Notes: generated by a model from the letters alone, not told the origin. A DNA stretch of 64,000 bases from Isoetes taiwanensis (GCA_021234155.1 JAJEKV010000040.1:12669072-12733071), one strand, 5' to 3'. Numbered from the stretch's first letter, positions 1-12,266 are shown. Program-made: numbers and translations.

Positions 1-892
1 AGTAGAGCCCGTCATTTTATACGACGTTAAAGTCTGAGGCCCGGTGGTGTCCATTGCTACCTGAAATGACTTGGAGCAGGTGCAGAAAGCCTTCTAGCAC
101 GGGCATTGGGGGGAAAGTTCCTGGTCTCATATCAAATCCTATTGTATGAGACAAGTTGCTTGCCTCTTCAGAGGATAGCTCTTGATCCCAGTGGATTCAC
201 TCATCTATAAGGGGGGTATACCGTCTGCATGCATGGGGTGGCAAAAAACTCCCCTTATACGGATTCTTAAAAGCAGATTTCAACCCGTTCCGTATAAAAA
301 TTACTTCGACTAGTGCAAAAAACACCAGAAAAAGGACCCTCTGCCGAGTGTATATGTACGAAAATGGGTCGAAAAAAACCCCCTCCCGCACATGCATATA
401 GTTTATGCGTAAAAAATAGTGAATCCCCCAATGCCTTTGATCGCCACATCATCTACTTTTAGAAGGTGGTCAATGTGGACAATGCTCGTCTCTCTAATCT
501 GGCATATATCATGGCAATGGGGCCGCAACATCTCAAAGCCTGCTGGAAGGAAAAGTGAGTTCAGTGGCTAGCTAGATGAAATATGCAGGAGTACAGGTGT
601 ATACAGGTCCAAACAGAGGTAGATCACTATAGCTTGAGGCAATATTTTGATGCTTGCTTTCTCAGCAAGCTCTGGGATGCCAGTGCCCTTGAGCAAGTCA
701 AGATAGCACATTACTAATATCACATAAACCCCATATTGAAACACGGCTCGCAATGCTACCTAAGTATCCATATGCCTGTGAAAATGCACTGACTCGTTGC
801 CTCGATTCACATAGGTACATATTGTCTCCAAATTGAGACATGCAGATGAATTGGGGAGCCATGCCAAAACATGTTTTTCTTTATGCTAGCAA
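1..892. other. No gene recognised
   Basis: I see no credible coding region, RNA gene or mobile-element boundary in this stretch. The short open frames on both strands have no recognisable domain. Confidence 0.5.
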
Positions 893-1081
893 ATGGGAGC
901 CGTTGAGGATGAATGCCATACCCTCCAGAGCTGTCCAGCGTATGATCAAATCGAGACATACTATGCTGAATTGGTCAGGTCTGACCAGCCGTTATATGTG
1001 ATACTGAGCATGGCCTCAGTACAGATACTGGGATTATGCCTTCAGGAGGTCATGGATATGCAGGATCAGCTATGTCCTTAG
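893..1081 (+). pseudogene. LINE ORF2 C-terminal zinc-knuckle remnant
   Basis: A short reading frame carries VEDECHTLQSCPAY, the second half (H-x4-C) of the Cys/His motif found at the C-terminal end of LINE reverse-transcriptase polyproteins. The same pattern recurs at 1479-1784 and 6808-7167. The first Cys pair and the whole RT domain are missing, so this is a 5'-truncated remnant. A LINE-tail-like sequence follows at 1155-1285, consistent with the 3' end of a LINE insertion. Assignment rests on the motif and on the sister copies. Confidence 0.45.
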
Positions 1082-1154
1082 ACACTCATCTGACATGTGT
1101 ATATATTTCATGATGTGTATATTTGTACAGTTTGACAGCATCCTTATTGCTGGC

Positions 1155-1285
1155 ATGGTTTTTTCCTCGAAAACCCTTTGGGATGGGGTTCTTTTTAATC
1201 CGGACAGTAATAAGTCTGTTGCGCTCTTTCATTGGGTCCCATAGACCGATCGGTCTCCGTAGACGATAAAAACCATTCTATTCTC
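1155..1285 (+). repeat. Recurrent LINE-like 3' tail motif
   Basis: The stretch starts with TTTTTTCCTCGAAAACCC, followed by GGGGTT and TTTTTAATCC, which could fold as a short AAAACCC/GGGGTT hairpin. It continues with CATTGGGTCCCATAGA and GACGATAAAA. Related tails occur at 8225-8290 (plus), about 8955-9015 (minus) and 41375-41455 (plus). I infer a shared non-LTR retrotransposon 3' end. Confidence 0.45.
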
Positions 1286-1478
1286 ACTACAAGAGAAAAG
1301 GGATATTAGCATCAACTATAGCGTCAGATGAATTTCTTTGTTGTTTTTTGATGTAAACAACAATTGTTACCAAATTCTTTTGTGCTAATTCTGATGTTAT
1401 GCCTGAATCGATGATGTTATATCATTTTAACCAAACTAATGTTATACCGGTCATTATCATGCACACATAAATCCCACC

Positions 1479-1784
1479 TTGGCACCAGGGCCCCAAGCTT
1501 ATTTGCTTGCTTCATTGTCCAGGAGCGAGCTTGTAGCTATTGCATCAATTTGCACGGGGTCCCACAGGCTACGGATTGAGATGGGTAGATGGGAGCGGCC
1601 GCAATTGCCGCTAGAAGCAAGACTATGTGCCTGTTGCCAGTTACAGGTTATTGAAGATGAAAGCCATACTCTTCTGAGTTGCCCTGCTTTTGAGATAGTC
1701 CGAAATCATTTTTTGACCTTAGCATTCCATTCCACGCTTCCACAACTTCTCAGAGCACCATCTGCACTTGCAAATCGAGAATAG
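1479..1784 (+). pseudogene. LINE ORF2 C-terminal fragment
   Basis: This 101-codon frame contains ARLCACCQLQVIEDESHTLL followed by SCPAF. That is the C-x2-C...H-x4-C knuckle with the ED-E-SH context typical of the C-terminal end of plant LINE ORF2. No RT, endonuclease or poly(A)-flanked boundary is present. The start codon given is only the first Met of the open frame. It is a dead 5'-truncated LINE copy; the zinc-knuckle assignment is fairly secure, the exact LINE clade is not. Confidence 0.55.
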
Positions 1785-2324
1785 GGGTTTGTCGGGCTGG
1801 AAATTGTATCAGGGGATAGTAAGATCCTCTAAGTGCTATAAAGCAAAGGAAGTAAGAATACAGTAAAGCACATGGAAATAACAAGATCAATGTTAAAAAT
1901 AGTGCTAAAAACTTACTAAAAAAAACCTCACTTTCTTCTGAGACTATAGCGGCCTTTGGAGGACTTGATGTGCGCGAAAACTTTGGCGCTGGATGCATCA
2001 CGATCCGTCGACCAGGCGGCTGTCATAAGAATATGTTGCTTTGTTGTTCATTGGTCAGTCGCCTTGCAGGTTCTGGCTTGCAGAAAAAATAGAGGAGGAT
2101 GAAGAGCTGCGAAAAAACAGGGGAGGATGAATCGGTCGGAACAGAGGAAGGGGAAGAGTGCAGTTATTTCTGGTTGCACCCTCGATCCTCGATAAAGTGC
2201 CTTAATATATGTCTGGCGTGTACATGCCATGTCATGCGTGACGTGGCTGTCCGGACTGCTGACGTGGCGACGTCAGGAGTCACTGAGGAATCGACACGTG
2301 GCCGTATGGCTCTATGGTTTTAAT

Positions 2325-3060
2325 GTTATGGTTTTAATATTTATGGTTATGTGGTTATATATATGGTGATGATGTTATATAGTTATATGGTTTCAATGTT
2401 GTTAAAAACCCCAATTTTTATTTTTAAAGTACCTCTATAAAAATCCTCACGTTTTTTAAAGGATTTTTATGATTTGTTATGACCAAACAAAAAACACACA
2501 CACACTCTTTGCACTACTTTATTGGACATATTTGCTACTGTTTAATTGCACATTTTTTGCTGCAAGTTACAAGGTGTAGCATGCCAACAAGTAAATCAAA
2601 AGCTTATGCTGCTACTAGAAACTATTAAGTCTAAGTACAAAGATACCATAGCTGTTTTGCCATGCAATTCTTAAGAAAGTTTAGAAAAACCTGATTATAG
2701 AGTTAAGAAATATAAGAATTTCATATACAAGGATAAATAAGTTCAAGAATATCATATATTTGGATAAAAAAAATCACAGCCTAAGGATTTTTAAGGATTT
2801 TTAAAGATTTATAAGGATTTTTAAGATTTTTAACATATTTCATATGAAATACGTTTTTAAAGATTTTTTCCAAAATTTTTAAAAACCTTTAAAAAATCTT
2901 AAAAAACGTTTTTTAAACGTACGAATTTTGACATACTTAATTAACAATATTTAATATGGTTTTAATGTTATAGTTTTAATATTTATGGTTATATATATGG
3001 TTATGATGTTATATGGTTATGTGGTTATATTTTATTGTTTTGTAGTGTTCATGGTTATAT
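2325..3060. repeat. AT-rich block bounded by a direct repeat
   Basis: A stretch of roughly 80 bp rich in ATATGGTTATGATGTTATAT (about 2325-2400) recurs imperfectly at about 2950-3060. Between them lies very AT-rich DNA with iterated AAGGATTTTTAAGGATTTTT runs near 2780-2830. No ORF or RNA is evident. It may be a decayed transposable element or a simple local duplication. Confidence 0.4.
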
Positions 3061-3837
3061 GATTATAATGTGTCTTCTTTCATTTAGGGCATGTGAGATA
3101 AGCAGAATTGAGCCAAGCAAGCCAAACGCAGGACATTGCCTCAGGCTCCAATAGAGGAAGATGGATTGCTTATTGTTGCACCCGTGCAGCGGGACGGTCT
3201 TTGCAGAGGGCATCATAACTGCAGTGGATCTATCTGATAGTAGAATGATCAAAGGCTGGGAGATGATCATCTTGGTGTTGGCATTGGAAAGCTTCTTATC
3301 CAGGTTGATACAATCATGTCCCAGGGGAGCTCCAGTGACTGCGTTGTGTGCTCCGGGTTGCTCGAGTCCCAAACTTTGTTAAGATGGCCAATTAGACATA
3401 TTACACACAAGAATGGTGAGAACCTAGAAGGCCCAACTGAAGTAGAAACTCCAAGGCCCAGCCCATGCAATGTGGAAGGTTTGGTGGTGGATGAGCATCC
3501 TTTGACTAGGAGGAAGAGGCGCTACATGTTTCATAAAAGGCAGCCAAGGGTGCCCATGAGGGCTAGAAGTGACAGATATTTATAAATGATAGAAAGTATG
3601 GCACCAACCAAAGAAAACCTAGAAGCAATTAGGGGACAAGAGTGTTGCACTCTAGATTGCACATTCTAGTATAGTGTGGAGTGGAAATAAGGTCCCAATA
3701 CATTGAACAGCTTCAGAAAGACAGGATTAATTTCATCTATTCCTTGTATAGAAATTCCTGCTATGATGAAAACACGGGAATATTACTTTATCAAATGAGG
3801 GGCCTGAAGGTATGTATGAGAGTATTAAGATAAGACA

Positions 3838-5806
3838 TCATTTTACAGATACTGGGAGCAGGTCAGAAAACGGCACAGGTTGTTCCAGCATGGCAATGCA
3901 CTGACTTTGAAACCTAGAGCAAACACTTTGAAGGCCATTGCAGTCTTCGAGAGCTTTGTGAGATACATGTCTCAATCTATGCCGCATAAGTGGAAGGTGA
4001 ATGAGCACGGTGTACAAGTGGTCCAAAGGGTGTTGCCACAACCTTACATCCAGAAAGAGTGCCTTAAAGAGGTCAACTCCATTCTAGAAACTACTGGAGG
4101 TCGACCTCTTTTTCAATCATCTTTCAACAGGTTATGGAAAACTCACTTCTCATACGTGTGTGTCTCGCAACACATGCCATTCTCAAAGTGCAATACTTGC
4201 ATTCAATTGAAGGATACACTTGCGTCAATTGCAATAGAGAAAGAAAGAATGGCAATCAGGGAGCAATTTGCAGATCACCAATCAGACCAAATATCGTGTA
4301 GACCGTTGTATTGGCAGTGGAGAACATTTTCCAGATGTAGCCTGACAGATTTTTGTGTATAATTTATGATAAGATGGACCAACACACGACTTTCTTGCTA
4401 AAGCTAGATCCTTTTCCCAAGCGTTGCCAAAACGCTTTTCAGATGAAAGTAAGCTTGGCGGGTGTCTTGACACATGGGCATGGAACTGGCACCTATGGTC
4501 ATTTTGTGTTTGATCTATGGAGGGATGATCCGAATTTCTATGTGAGTTCTATTTTCAAGTGCTTGAGAACACTAGAGAGAGGATCGATAGAAAGGAGGAG
4601 GTATTCTCCCTCAGCCCCCATTTTTGAGGCTTTGATGAATGATCAACCGCTTTGTTAGCAAAGGCAGATAAAGGAGTTCACATCAAGGAGGACTTGGGAT
4701 GAGTTCCCCTTACTTGAGAAACAACTACCAGAGAAGCTACGTGTTCAATTGGACAACTGTTGGAAAGAAAACAAGAATAGATGGATGTTTGGGGCAATGT
4801 CATACTTGACAGCAGTGGGAGTATTCAAGATTGTGAAGGTGGGGTTTATGATGGTTGCATGATGATATAGATGCATTCTACGAAACTTTCTCTACCAAGC
4901 TCAAGAGAGGAAATGTGACTAGTCTCCCTGAACTAATGGATGTGTTTGAGAGCTGCATTGACCCCAGTCCAATGGCTTTCTTGATGGATGAGGTTGTAGA
5001 TTGGAAATCATTTATCGAGGGATACTTGCTAGATGGTAAGGATCAGTTGACAGGACACACAAAGCCACTTCTTTTCAAGTTTTGGGTCAGAGATGGAATA
5101 CTGATCATGCAATATAAGTGGAGACCAGGTGATAAGTTGTGGATGCCTATACAAGGAATCGAGTTGTGGCAAAGGGGGGCTACAGGTGAAGTTCTTATTC
5201 CTAGAGGGGAGGCAAAACCACTTCCTCCCTTCAAGACTTGTTAAAGACTCTAGCCAACTAGTGAAGGGCATCAAGGATTATATAACGCATTGGGAGGATG
5301 TTCGAAATGGAAAGCACACCTCCACCCTGAAGAAAAATCACATGGACTCCCTAATCAATTATTGGGAGAAAGTTGTGACTTGCTTAGAAACAGAACAATC
5401 ATGCGGGGGGAAGCTGAGAGACGGGTTCTTACCAGAGTCTAGATGAGAGGGTTCTCATGGAGCAAGCACATCTAAGAAAGTTGACTTGGGTCCTAACAAT
5501 GGCTCCAAGTGGTTTGTGGGAAGCAAGGCTTCAAAGCCGAAGTGGTTTGATCTTCCCGAGTGGGATCCTTTTGAGGACATCAAGGAAGGATACTTTGTGC
5601 TAGTAAGGCCTGACGACGAGGATTGTCCAATTTGGTTAGGGGTGGCACTCTTTGATGTTACCAACACCATGCCTGATGGAGAGGAGTTGCGTCCTGGATA
5701 CCAGATTCAATATTTGGAGCCCATTGGAAGGCACAAGAGGGGCAACTTGAAGGATCAATACGCCGACCTGCTCGGAGAAGAAGTGGAGGACAAATCATGC
5801 TGATCC
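3838..5806 (+). pseudogene. DUF7869-type transposase-like gene, decayed
   Basis: Successive open pieces at 3880-4362, 4353-4658, about 4740-4855, 4855-5244 and 5486-5803 read as one protein broken by frameshifts. In order they hold a Cys pair (SKCNTCIQLKD), IIYDKMDQHTTFLLKL, GVLTHGHGTGTYGHFVFDLW, then QLDNCWKENKNRWMFG and HDDIDAFYETFSTKLKRGNV. The D-N-C...N-K-N arrangement resembles DUF7869 proteins, which spread as mobile-element-like families and probably have an RNase H-like fold (family assignment from memory). The last piece (DLPEWDPFEDIKEGYFVLVR) is a C-terminal module I do not recognise. No terminal repeats were found. Function is not assigned beyond 'transposon-like'. Confidence 0.45.
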
Positions 5807-6140
5807 TCATAGGAGGGAATTGGTGGAATGTGTGGTATGGTCATATCCAACTTGTCACATTTCAAAGGACAAGACCCACAAGATCCCCAAAAGGGAGATG
5901 GACAAAGCCATGAGCAACCTCCATGCTATAGCACTGTATGAGGGTAGATAAAATTGAGAAGCTTGAAAAGGTTCTCAACTCATGGTTTGTAATATTTATG
6001 AGGAAAACAAGTGACCCAGTTCTTGGTATATGGTGTGTAATTCTATACAAGCATTCAATTCAAATTTTTCTTTTTTTTAGTATGAGTTCTATTTTCAGCA
6101 TGAGACCCAAACGTCAGGATCTGACCCACTTTAATTAAAT

Positions 6141-7167
6141 GTGACTTGGGATAGCCAAATTGAATTTGGAGGACTGAGAGCTTTATATCATGCTTATAAT
6201 ATATGGAGGCAGACATATATTAGTCAATGGGCACTTCGTAAATTGATGTTTAAAGTCGTGATACAAACAGTGGTGTTGTACGGTTGCCCAGCTTGGGGGG
6301 CAGGATTGGCACAGGCAAGGTGGAAAGAGATTGAACATGTACAAAAAGGATTTCTCCTTGAAGAATTAGGATCAAAGCCCCAAATGACTTACGAGATGTT
6401 TCTCGTTGAAACAGGTATGTATCCACTGGAGGTAGAAGCCTTGATCCAAACTCTCTCATATTTCTTGTGTGTGAGCAATATAGATGATCTGCGGCTGCCA
6501 ACTCAAGATTTATGTGAATCACGTGAACAATATTATGATGGATGGTACAAGCAACTTGGCCGATGGGGTGGACTGACCAATGGGGGATTCAGATAGATGA
6601 TCTTCCAGTTACTTAGGTTGGGATACGTGCTTTAGTCACTGAAAAAGCACTTTAAAAGATGTGGGCAACGGGTGAACTAGGGGTGAAGCGAGGCTTTTAT
6701 TAGGAGTGTGTAAATGGTATGGTGATATATGAAGAGCAACCATACCTTCTAGAACCCAGTAGGAAAAAAAATGGCTCATTGCTCAGTCGCAACTTAGCTC
6801 TCATAGATTGGAGATTGAGGTTGGACATGAAGAAGGGGATCCTAGAGAACTACGTTTTTGTCGTTGTTGCAAAGAGATGCAGGTGGAAGACAAGCGTCAT
6901 GCTTTGCTTGTGTGCTCGGCTTTTGATCATATCAGAGATAGTCATAGCATTACCACTCAATCTTTTTCGGCTATTTGGGATATGCCTTCCTGTTCTCCTG
7001 GGTCATATCCTTATGGTTACTGGAAGTCCAGTAAGGAGCTATTTCATGCTCTATCAAATAGCATAAGAGTTAGAGGCACAAGGTTTCACCTAAAAGACAC
7101 TTTTTCGTGTTCTATTGTTTCGCCCATGGACCTAAGGATCTCACAGTGTGAATTTAATTTAATTTAA
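6141..7167 (+). pseudogene. 5'-truncated LINE reverse transcriptase
   Basis: The frame 6141-6596 reads LRKLMFKVVIQTVVLYGCPA, followed by a W...IE.VQK block and a YEMFLVETGMYPLEVEAL block, the typical post-catalytic thumb and connection region of plant LINE reverse transcriptases. After a disrupted stretch, 6808-7167 gives FCRCCKEMQVEDKRHALLVC, the terminal C-x2-C...H-x4-C knuckle. The YxDD catalytic core and the endonuclease are absent, so it is 5'-truncated, as usual for LINE insertions. The end at about 7150-7170 is a (TTTAA)n run, which could be the 3' tail. Confidence 0.7.
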
Positions 7168-7426
7168 TGTAATTCTTAAAATCACGAAACTGTCCAAGTT
7201 CTTATTTTATCAGAATCTTTTTCCTTTTTTGTTGCTTTATTAGATTCCAGTATCATACTAGAACTCCAAACCCACTTCATGGTCACGATAGAGATCATGA
7301 CAATGGTTTTACTACCTATAGTCTCTGATATCAATTGATACAACCTTTGCCTGAATGCCTGAACTATTCTTTGTATCTTATATTCTTGTTACAAAGTTTC
7401 CAAGGTATTTTCATGCATGCAATGTC

Positions 7427-7975
7427 GTCGATTCGCGTAGCGAATCAGCATTCTTGCTCAAGACGAGCATGCATGCATTGCATGCGTCGCATGCATGCAT
7501 CGCATGTGTTTTGGGCCGTTCTTCCGGTTGGCCGTTTGCTACTTATTGCGGAATTCTTCATCGACGTTTCATCGGCGCTTCCTCTTCTCTCAGCAGTACC
7601 TTATTCTCTTTGAATTGTTTCCAGGCAGGGGAGGGGCTTCTTCCTGCCTGGTTTGGCCAATTTGGCGTTGCTTTCCTGCTGTCCTTTCCGGCCTTTAGCC
7701 TTCATCCTGTGACCTTCGTCCTCGATCCTAGTTTGTTAAGGAAGTCCTTTGGTATTCGGGCGCTTTGTTGGTTTCATGCGAGTCGCAGTGCAAGAATGTC
7801 GTCAATTCGCGTAGCGAATCGGCATTCTTGCTCAAGACGAGCATGCATGCGATGCATGCGTCGCATGCGTTTTGGGCCGTTCTTCCGGTTGGGCGTTTGC
7901 TACTTATTGCGGAATTCTTCATCGGCGTTTTCATGGCGCTTCCTCTTCTCAGTGATACCTTATTCTCTTTGAACC
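7427..7975. repeat. Direct duplication carrying a palindrome
   Basis: A block of about 180 bp at 7427-7612 is repeated with small differences at 7798-7975. Each copy starts with the interrupted palindrome GATTCGC-GTA-GCGAATC, continues with iterated GCATGC/GCATGCAT words and ends in CCTTATTCTCTTTGAA. The copies are separated by about 185 bp of different sequence. No protein is supported in any frame; the His/Arg/Met-rich frames are products of the GCATGC repeats. Confidence 0.7.
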
Positions 7976-8224
7976 CACCCTCCCCTCCTTTCTTTGTTTA
8001 TTATATTTTGTACAAGTTCTGTTTTTCATGTTTTTCCACCCGGTGGGTGATGCTTTTTTTCTGCCCACTGGGTGATGCTATTCTCTGGTATGTTTCTCGT
8101 TTGTTGTGTTGGTGATGTGCAGGTACAGGTTGGCGAGCGCCATCCGTTTTGACTTCTCCATGCGGGGGTTTTTGGGAGCGATTCTATGCCTTACGTTTGT
8201 CTAAGCCCCTTGCCGAAGGCTTAT

Positions 8225-8290
8225 CACTAGGGTTTTTCCTCGAAAACCCGAAAGGGCGGGGTTTTTTAATCCCGGTGATAAGCTTTCGGC
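8225..8290 (+). repeat. LINE-like 3' tail motif, second copy
   Basis: TTTTTCCTCGAAAACCCG is followed by AAAGGGCGGGGTTTTTTAAT, forming the same AAAACCC/GGGGTTTT hairpin as at 1155. A related copy in the opposite orientation lies at about 8955-9015. No LINE coding sequence precedes it in the window. Confidence 0.4.
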
Positions 8291-9870
8291 AGGTACATCA
8301 GCCACTCATCTATTAGCATTGTATTTGTTTTTGGGGTCCAAATGATATAATTGGATTTTCCCTTTATTTTTCGTGGGTAGTTCGCATGTGTGCGGCTATC
8401 CACTGTCCACCATTGTAGAAATCTGCTGAGATGAATGAGAAGCCTATCTATGGGGCGCTTTGTTGGTTTCATGCGAGTCGCAGTGCAAGAATAGCAGCGT
8501 ATGATCTCCACTTAGTCACAAGGACAAACCCATTGTGTGCATGTGCAATGAATGAGCAAGGCAGTGTTTAGACTGATGGCGGCAGTGTAGTCGAGGATCA
8601 TGATTGAGTTTTAGGGGAGAAGCTTTTGTGTTGAATTGCTCAGCTCGGTTGGGATTTGTTGTATATAATGGCTATTGGATTTGAAGCTGTTTGTTTATTT
8701 TCAATTGCAATGGAAGATACAATCTAGTTTTATCATTTTTGTAAAGTTTTTTATATCAATCTAGATCTATCTTTTTTGCCAGTTAAACAAGATCCTGAGT
8801 TGCCAAGAGGGCGAACTCGGCAGGCTTGTCTCATGAGGGCAGTATACAATGTATGAAGGAAATGTGTGCGGAGTTGACCATACGAACAACGTCGAGCTGC
8901 CCCATAATAAAAGAAATAATAGAGTATTCTCAGGCAATACCAAGGGCACTGGCAACAACTCCTCACCAGGATAAAGAAAACCCTGCCCTTTAGGGGTTTT
9001 GGGAAAAACCCTAATGAGAAAATGTCACCAACAACCTTGATGGATGGCTGGAGAACAAAAAATGAAAGGGTGGCAACCTCAGACACAAGATCGAGCGAAC
9101 CCTCGTGACGGCAGAATACTTTAAACAAGTGGAACACGAGGAAAACACCCATTAATAGTTAGGGAAAATAATAAAGAAGAACACACACATGGCATGAGCG
9201 ACCACCTAAACAACAAGAAAACGAACTGATAAAAAACACCCAAGAGAGGTTAGTTAGCAACGACGAATACCGAAGAAGCATCACCAAGTGCTGGAAGAAG
9301 AAATAGCATCACCCGGGTGGAAAGTGTTCTAAAAAAAGCCATTACTTTTCCCAAAACCTTTTACTGACCATGTTCAATATCGTGTTGCTAACCCTAAACC
9401 CAATTCTTTTAAGGGACTCGCAAAGAACGCAAAAATTGGCCCCAACGGGTGAAGGATAATAGAGTCAATACCGAAAAAGAAATAACATGAACATGAAACA
9501 AACTCAAAACAATATAAAATGGCAGGTAGGGAGGGAAGCAATGGTCAAGGAAGAGACGTTGCTATGAGAAGACGCCGATAACCAGCCACATGAATGAATA
9601 GTGCATATATAGTTGCTCGTCCATTCCTAGAATGTTGATCTAATGGCTCGAATCGATGCCATTCTGGTAAGGGATTCGCAAAGAACACAAAAATCGGTGA
9701 ACAACCAAAGAACTTCTTTTTTATAAGCCAAACCGATGAGAAACATCAAGACATTGAGTTAGAGTCGAAATGACATAGCAAGACAAAGAAGACGACGACT
9801 GCCATCTGCCTTGAGCATATGCACCATCATGCGAAACTCCTTGGGCCGCTCCTATTGAGGCACTGTTGCG
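8291..9870. other. No gene recognised; a few repeated phrases
   Basis: No supported gene. A phrase AAGGGA(C/T)TCGCAAAGAA with flanking CACAAAAAT occurs near 9411 and 9668, suggesting an old local duplication. The longest frame (8751-9152, minus) has no domain and overlaps the inverted LINE-tail motif, so it is not called. Confidence 0.45.
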
Positions 9871-9884
9871 ACGAGCAGAGTGCG

Positions 9885-10240
9885 TAACGTGTGGGTGTAA
9901 GGCGAAGGTAAGATGATAGCCAAGGATGTAGGGGAGAAGAAAGGCAAGAGAGTTGGAATCAGGATCTAAGGAGAAGGTAAGGTAATGACCAAGGATATGG
10001 GAAAGAACTTTTCTAAGCATAAATGTTACAACATGAATGACAAGCACCAATATAATGACAGATTGTAGAGTAATTTCTCAAAAAGATGGGCAACAACATA
10101 ACATAATTCAAGCTTAGGCAAAATATTAGAAAAGATAAATGTCGGGCATGGGAACAAATGCATCAAGAAATAACCACAGGGTGCAAGGCGAAGGTAAGGT
10201 TATGGCCAAGGATATAGGGGAGATGAAGGGCGAGAGTGCC
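9885..10240. repeat. Three imperfect copies of a 45-bp phrase
   Basis: GCGAAGGTAAG followed by GCCAAGGAT(A/G)TAGGGGAGA occurs near 9900, near 9970 (variant) and near 10188. Copies differ by substitutions and short indels. This is non-coding, probably decayed transposon or local duplication. Confidence 0.4.
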
Positions 10241-10648
10241 AAGGTTAGAGCGAAATTCTTGAGGTTGACGATATGAAAAAGTGTAGTTAGCGAGAACAAA
10301 GGATCCAAAAAATGAAAAATCTGGACAAGGTTGCAATAAAAATGTAAAAAACGTCAAAGACAAGGATGGTGTCCATAGATCATGTCTCTGGTAAATCAAG
10401 AGGTTGTATAGCGCAATAGAAGATGTGCCGAGTTTGAAAAAACAAATATAAAGAAACCAACCTAACAATGGGGCCTGTCAAGCCATTCGATCCATAGAAA
10501 AAAAGCCCCGACAAGTTTACGAATTAAGTGGGAACAAACTAGAAAGATGAGGAACACAAAAGCATAATGAGTTATCAATAGGCATGAAATTGATTTCCTG
10601 AGAAAATGAGAACTATAGAGAATGAGTCCAAAAAAGATGATGCAAAGG

Positions 10649-10653
10649 GAGAA
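10649..10653. repeat. Target-site duplication, left
   Basis: GAGAA directly precedes the 5' LTR and is repeated exactly at 23735-23739 after the 3' LTR. A 5-bp duplication is standard for Ty3/gypsy integration and fixes both ends of the element. Confidence 0.9.
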
Positions 10654-12252
10654 TGTGACGTTCCACGTATTTATATGGTCTACGTCACGTATTCATACGG
10701 GACATGTACAAATACAAGCACGTCACCCCCCCTAAAGGTACGCCACCATGGGGGTGTGGGAACTTAATTGTAACCTAGGGGGTTACTCTTAAAAGGATTA
10801 AAACATTAAAGATAATAACTTAATTAGGCTAATTACTGTTTGGGAAGGCGCCACCTGCCCCAATCGATTGGGCAGCATGGGGGTTGCCAAGTTAGGATGC
10901 CAACTTGACCCCTATCCCTGTGATTGACTCCTGAAGATCGACCAAGGAAGGCCAGGAGCTGAGCGCCATCATACACCAGCAGAGAGCCACCATACCAGTC
11001 GTCCCTGTGAATCAACAGCTGAATTCTCAACTCCCAGAAGATGGAGGCGCCCCATGGAAACGAGTCCAGCCAGAATTCAGGTAGGTGGCTATGTGGATTC
11101 TAGATAACGCTTGGTTGTGTCCGTTTCTCTGTTCTCTTTGTGATTCAATCATAGAAACTAACCCTTGATTGTACAAGCAAGTTCTCTTTATATTCAATTC
11201 TGGTTCTTACTCTGAAAGGATGGATTGTTAGTTCTTTGTTTAATCTGACTCTGAAACGGGGGGATTACGGGGGGGTAGAGACCTCTGAACCGTGTATTGT
11301 AGTATGCTCCTAGATAGCGCCCTGTAGAGTCCCATTATATGCGGCCTGTGCACAAGAGCCCACCGGGTCCTAGATGCTATGGTCTGGCTTAGCACCAGAC
11401 AAGGAACACAGTGGTGACATGAGGGGTGGGGTCTTGCATGAGCATACAAGGCTCCTGAGACTCCTACAGTGGGCTAGGCCTGATAGCCGGTCACGTAGAG
11501 GGCCGGGTATGGGTCTGACACTCCCTGGGTGTAGAGGTGTGATCCGTATGGAGCACCTTGCACTTTGAGTAGATTTAGGGTGAGTAAGTCGGGTACGGAT
11601 GCGGGGGTCGCTGATGCGGCACGTATTCTCTAGCTCACCCATGGAACCACTGTGATTCTGGAAGGGGACGCTTCCCCGACCTGCCTCATCGGACCAGGCG
11701 TCATGAACCTGGAGTAGGCTCAAAAGGGTGATCCCTTGAACCTGCGTCTCCGGAAGGCTATAGCGAAGCCATAGCATGAATTGACCCATCTGCAAAGTGT
11801 GCACAGGAGGGGCGGATGGAGTGGACAACCCTAGCCGATGTTCTATGCCAGCCAACGCCATGCCAAGACTCGGTCTGCTGATCTCTTGAGGCCCAGCCAT
11901 CAGTCGATCCTCACTGGAGTCTGAGCCGGGGTAGAACCTGGGTTTTGGGCGTTTTCTTAGGATTAGATGCATATTCTATGCCGTTGGTATTTTGGATGGA
12001 TGCGCCACCCTTCGTGGTGGTTATTTATGTATATTCGTGCTGTGTGCTAACCCTTGTATTCATGCTTCCGCGACGTAGGAGTCCCATTGAAGGCGTGGGC
12101 CGAATGACCCCTTCGTGTCCTTCTTCGGGCCTCATTTCATAGATGGCCCGAAACAGACGGAGGGCCCTGCTCATGGTGAGATGATCGCCATGGGAGGGGA
12201 AAGTCCCCGTATGTATACGTCCGAGGGTCGTATATATTCTGGGAGCGTCACA
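10654..12252 (+). repeat. 5' LTR of the H3-carrying chromovirus
   Basis: The 1,599-bp repeat starts TGTGACGTTCCACG and ends GGGAGCGTCACA, so TGTGACG/CGTCACA form the terminal inverted repeat. Near the 5' end are two short related phrases, CGTATTTATATGG and CGTATTCATACGG, each next to a TACGTCACG or CACGTCACC word. The 3' copy at 22116-23734 is nearly identical at both ends. It differs by about 20 extra bp near 22265 and by a cluster of single-base indels at about 22916-23410. The long minus-strand frame inside the LTR has no domain and is not called. Confidence 0.95.
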
Positions 12253-12253
12253 G

Positions 12254-12266
12254 TGGTATCAGAGCC
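12254..12266 (+). other. Primer-binding site, initiator tRNA-Met
   Basis: TGGTATCAGAGCC starts two bases after the 5' LTR and is the classic complement of the 3' end of plant initiator tRNA-Met, used by most plant Ty3/gypsy and Ty1/copia elements to prime minus-strand DNA synthesis. Confidence 0.95.

Noticed and set aside
3055-3585. Several overlapping frames of about 70-105 codons
   Set aside because: No domain; they overlap on both strands and none stands out by composition.
8751-9152. 133-codon minus-strand frame
   Set aside because: Composition is not protein-like, no domain, and it overlaps the inverted LINE-tail motif.
11370-11972. 200-codon minus-strand frame in the 5' LTR
   Set aside because: No domain, and the matching region of the 3' LTR does not keep it open.
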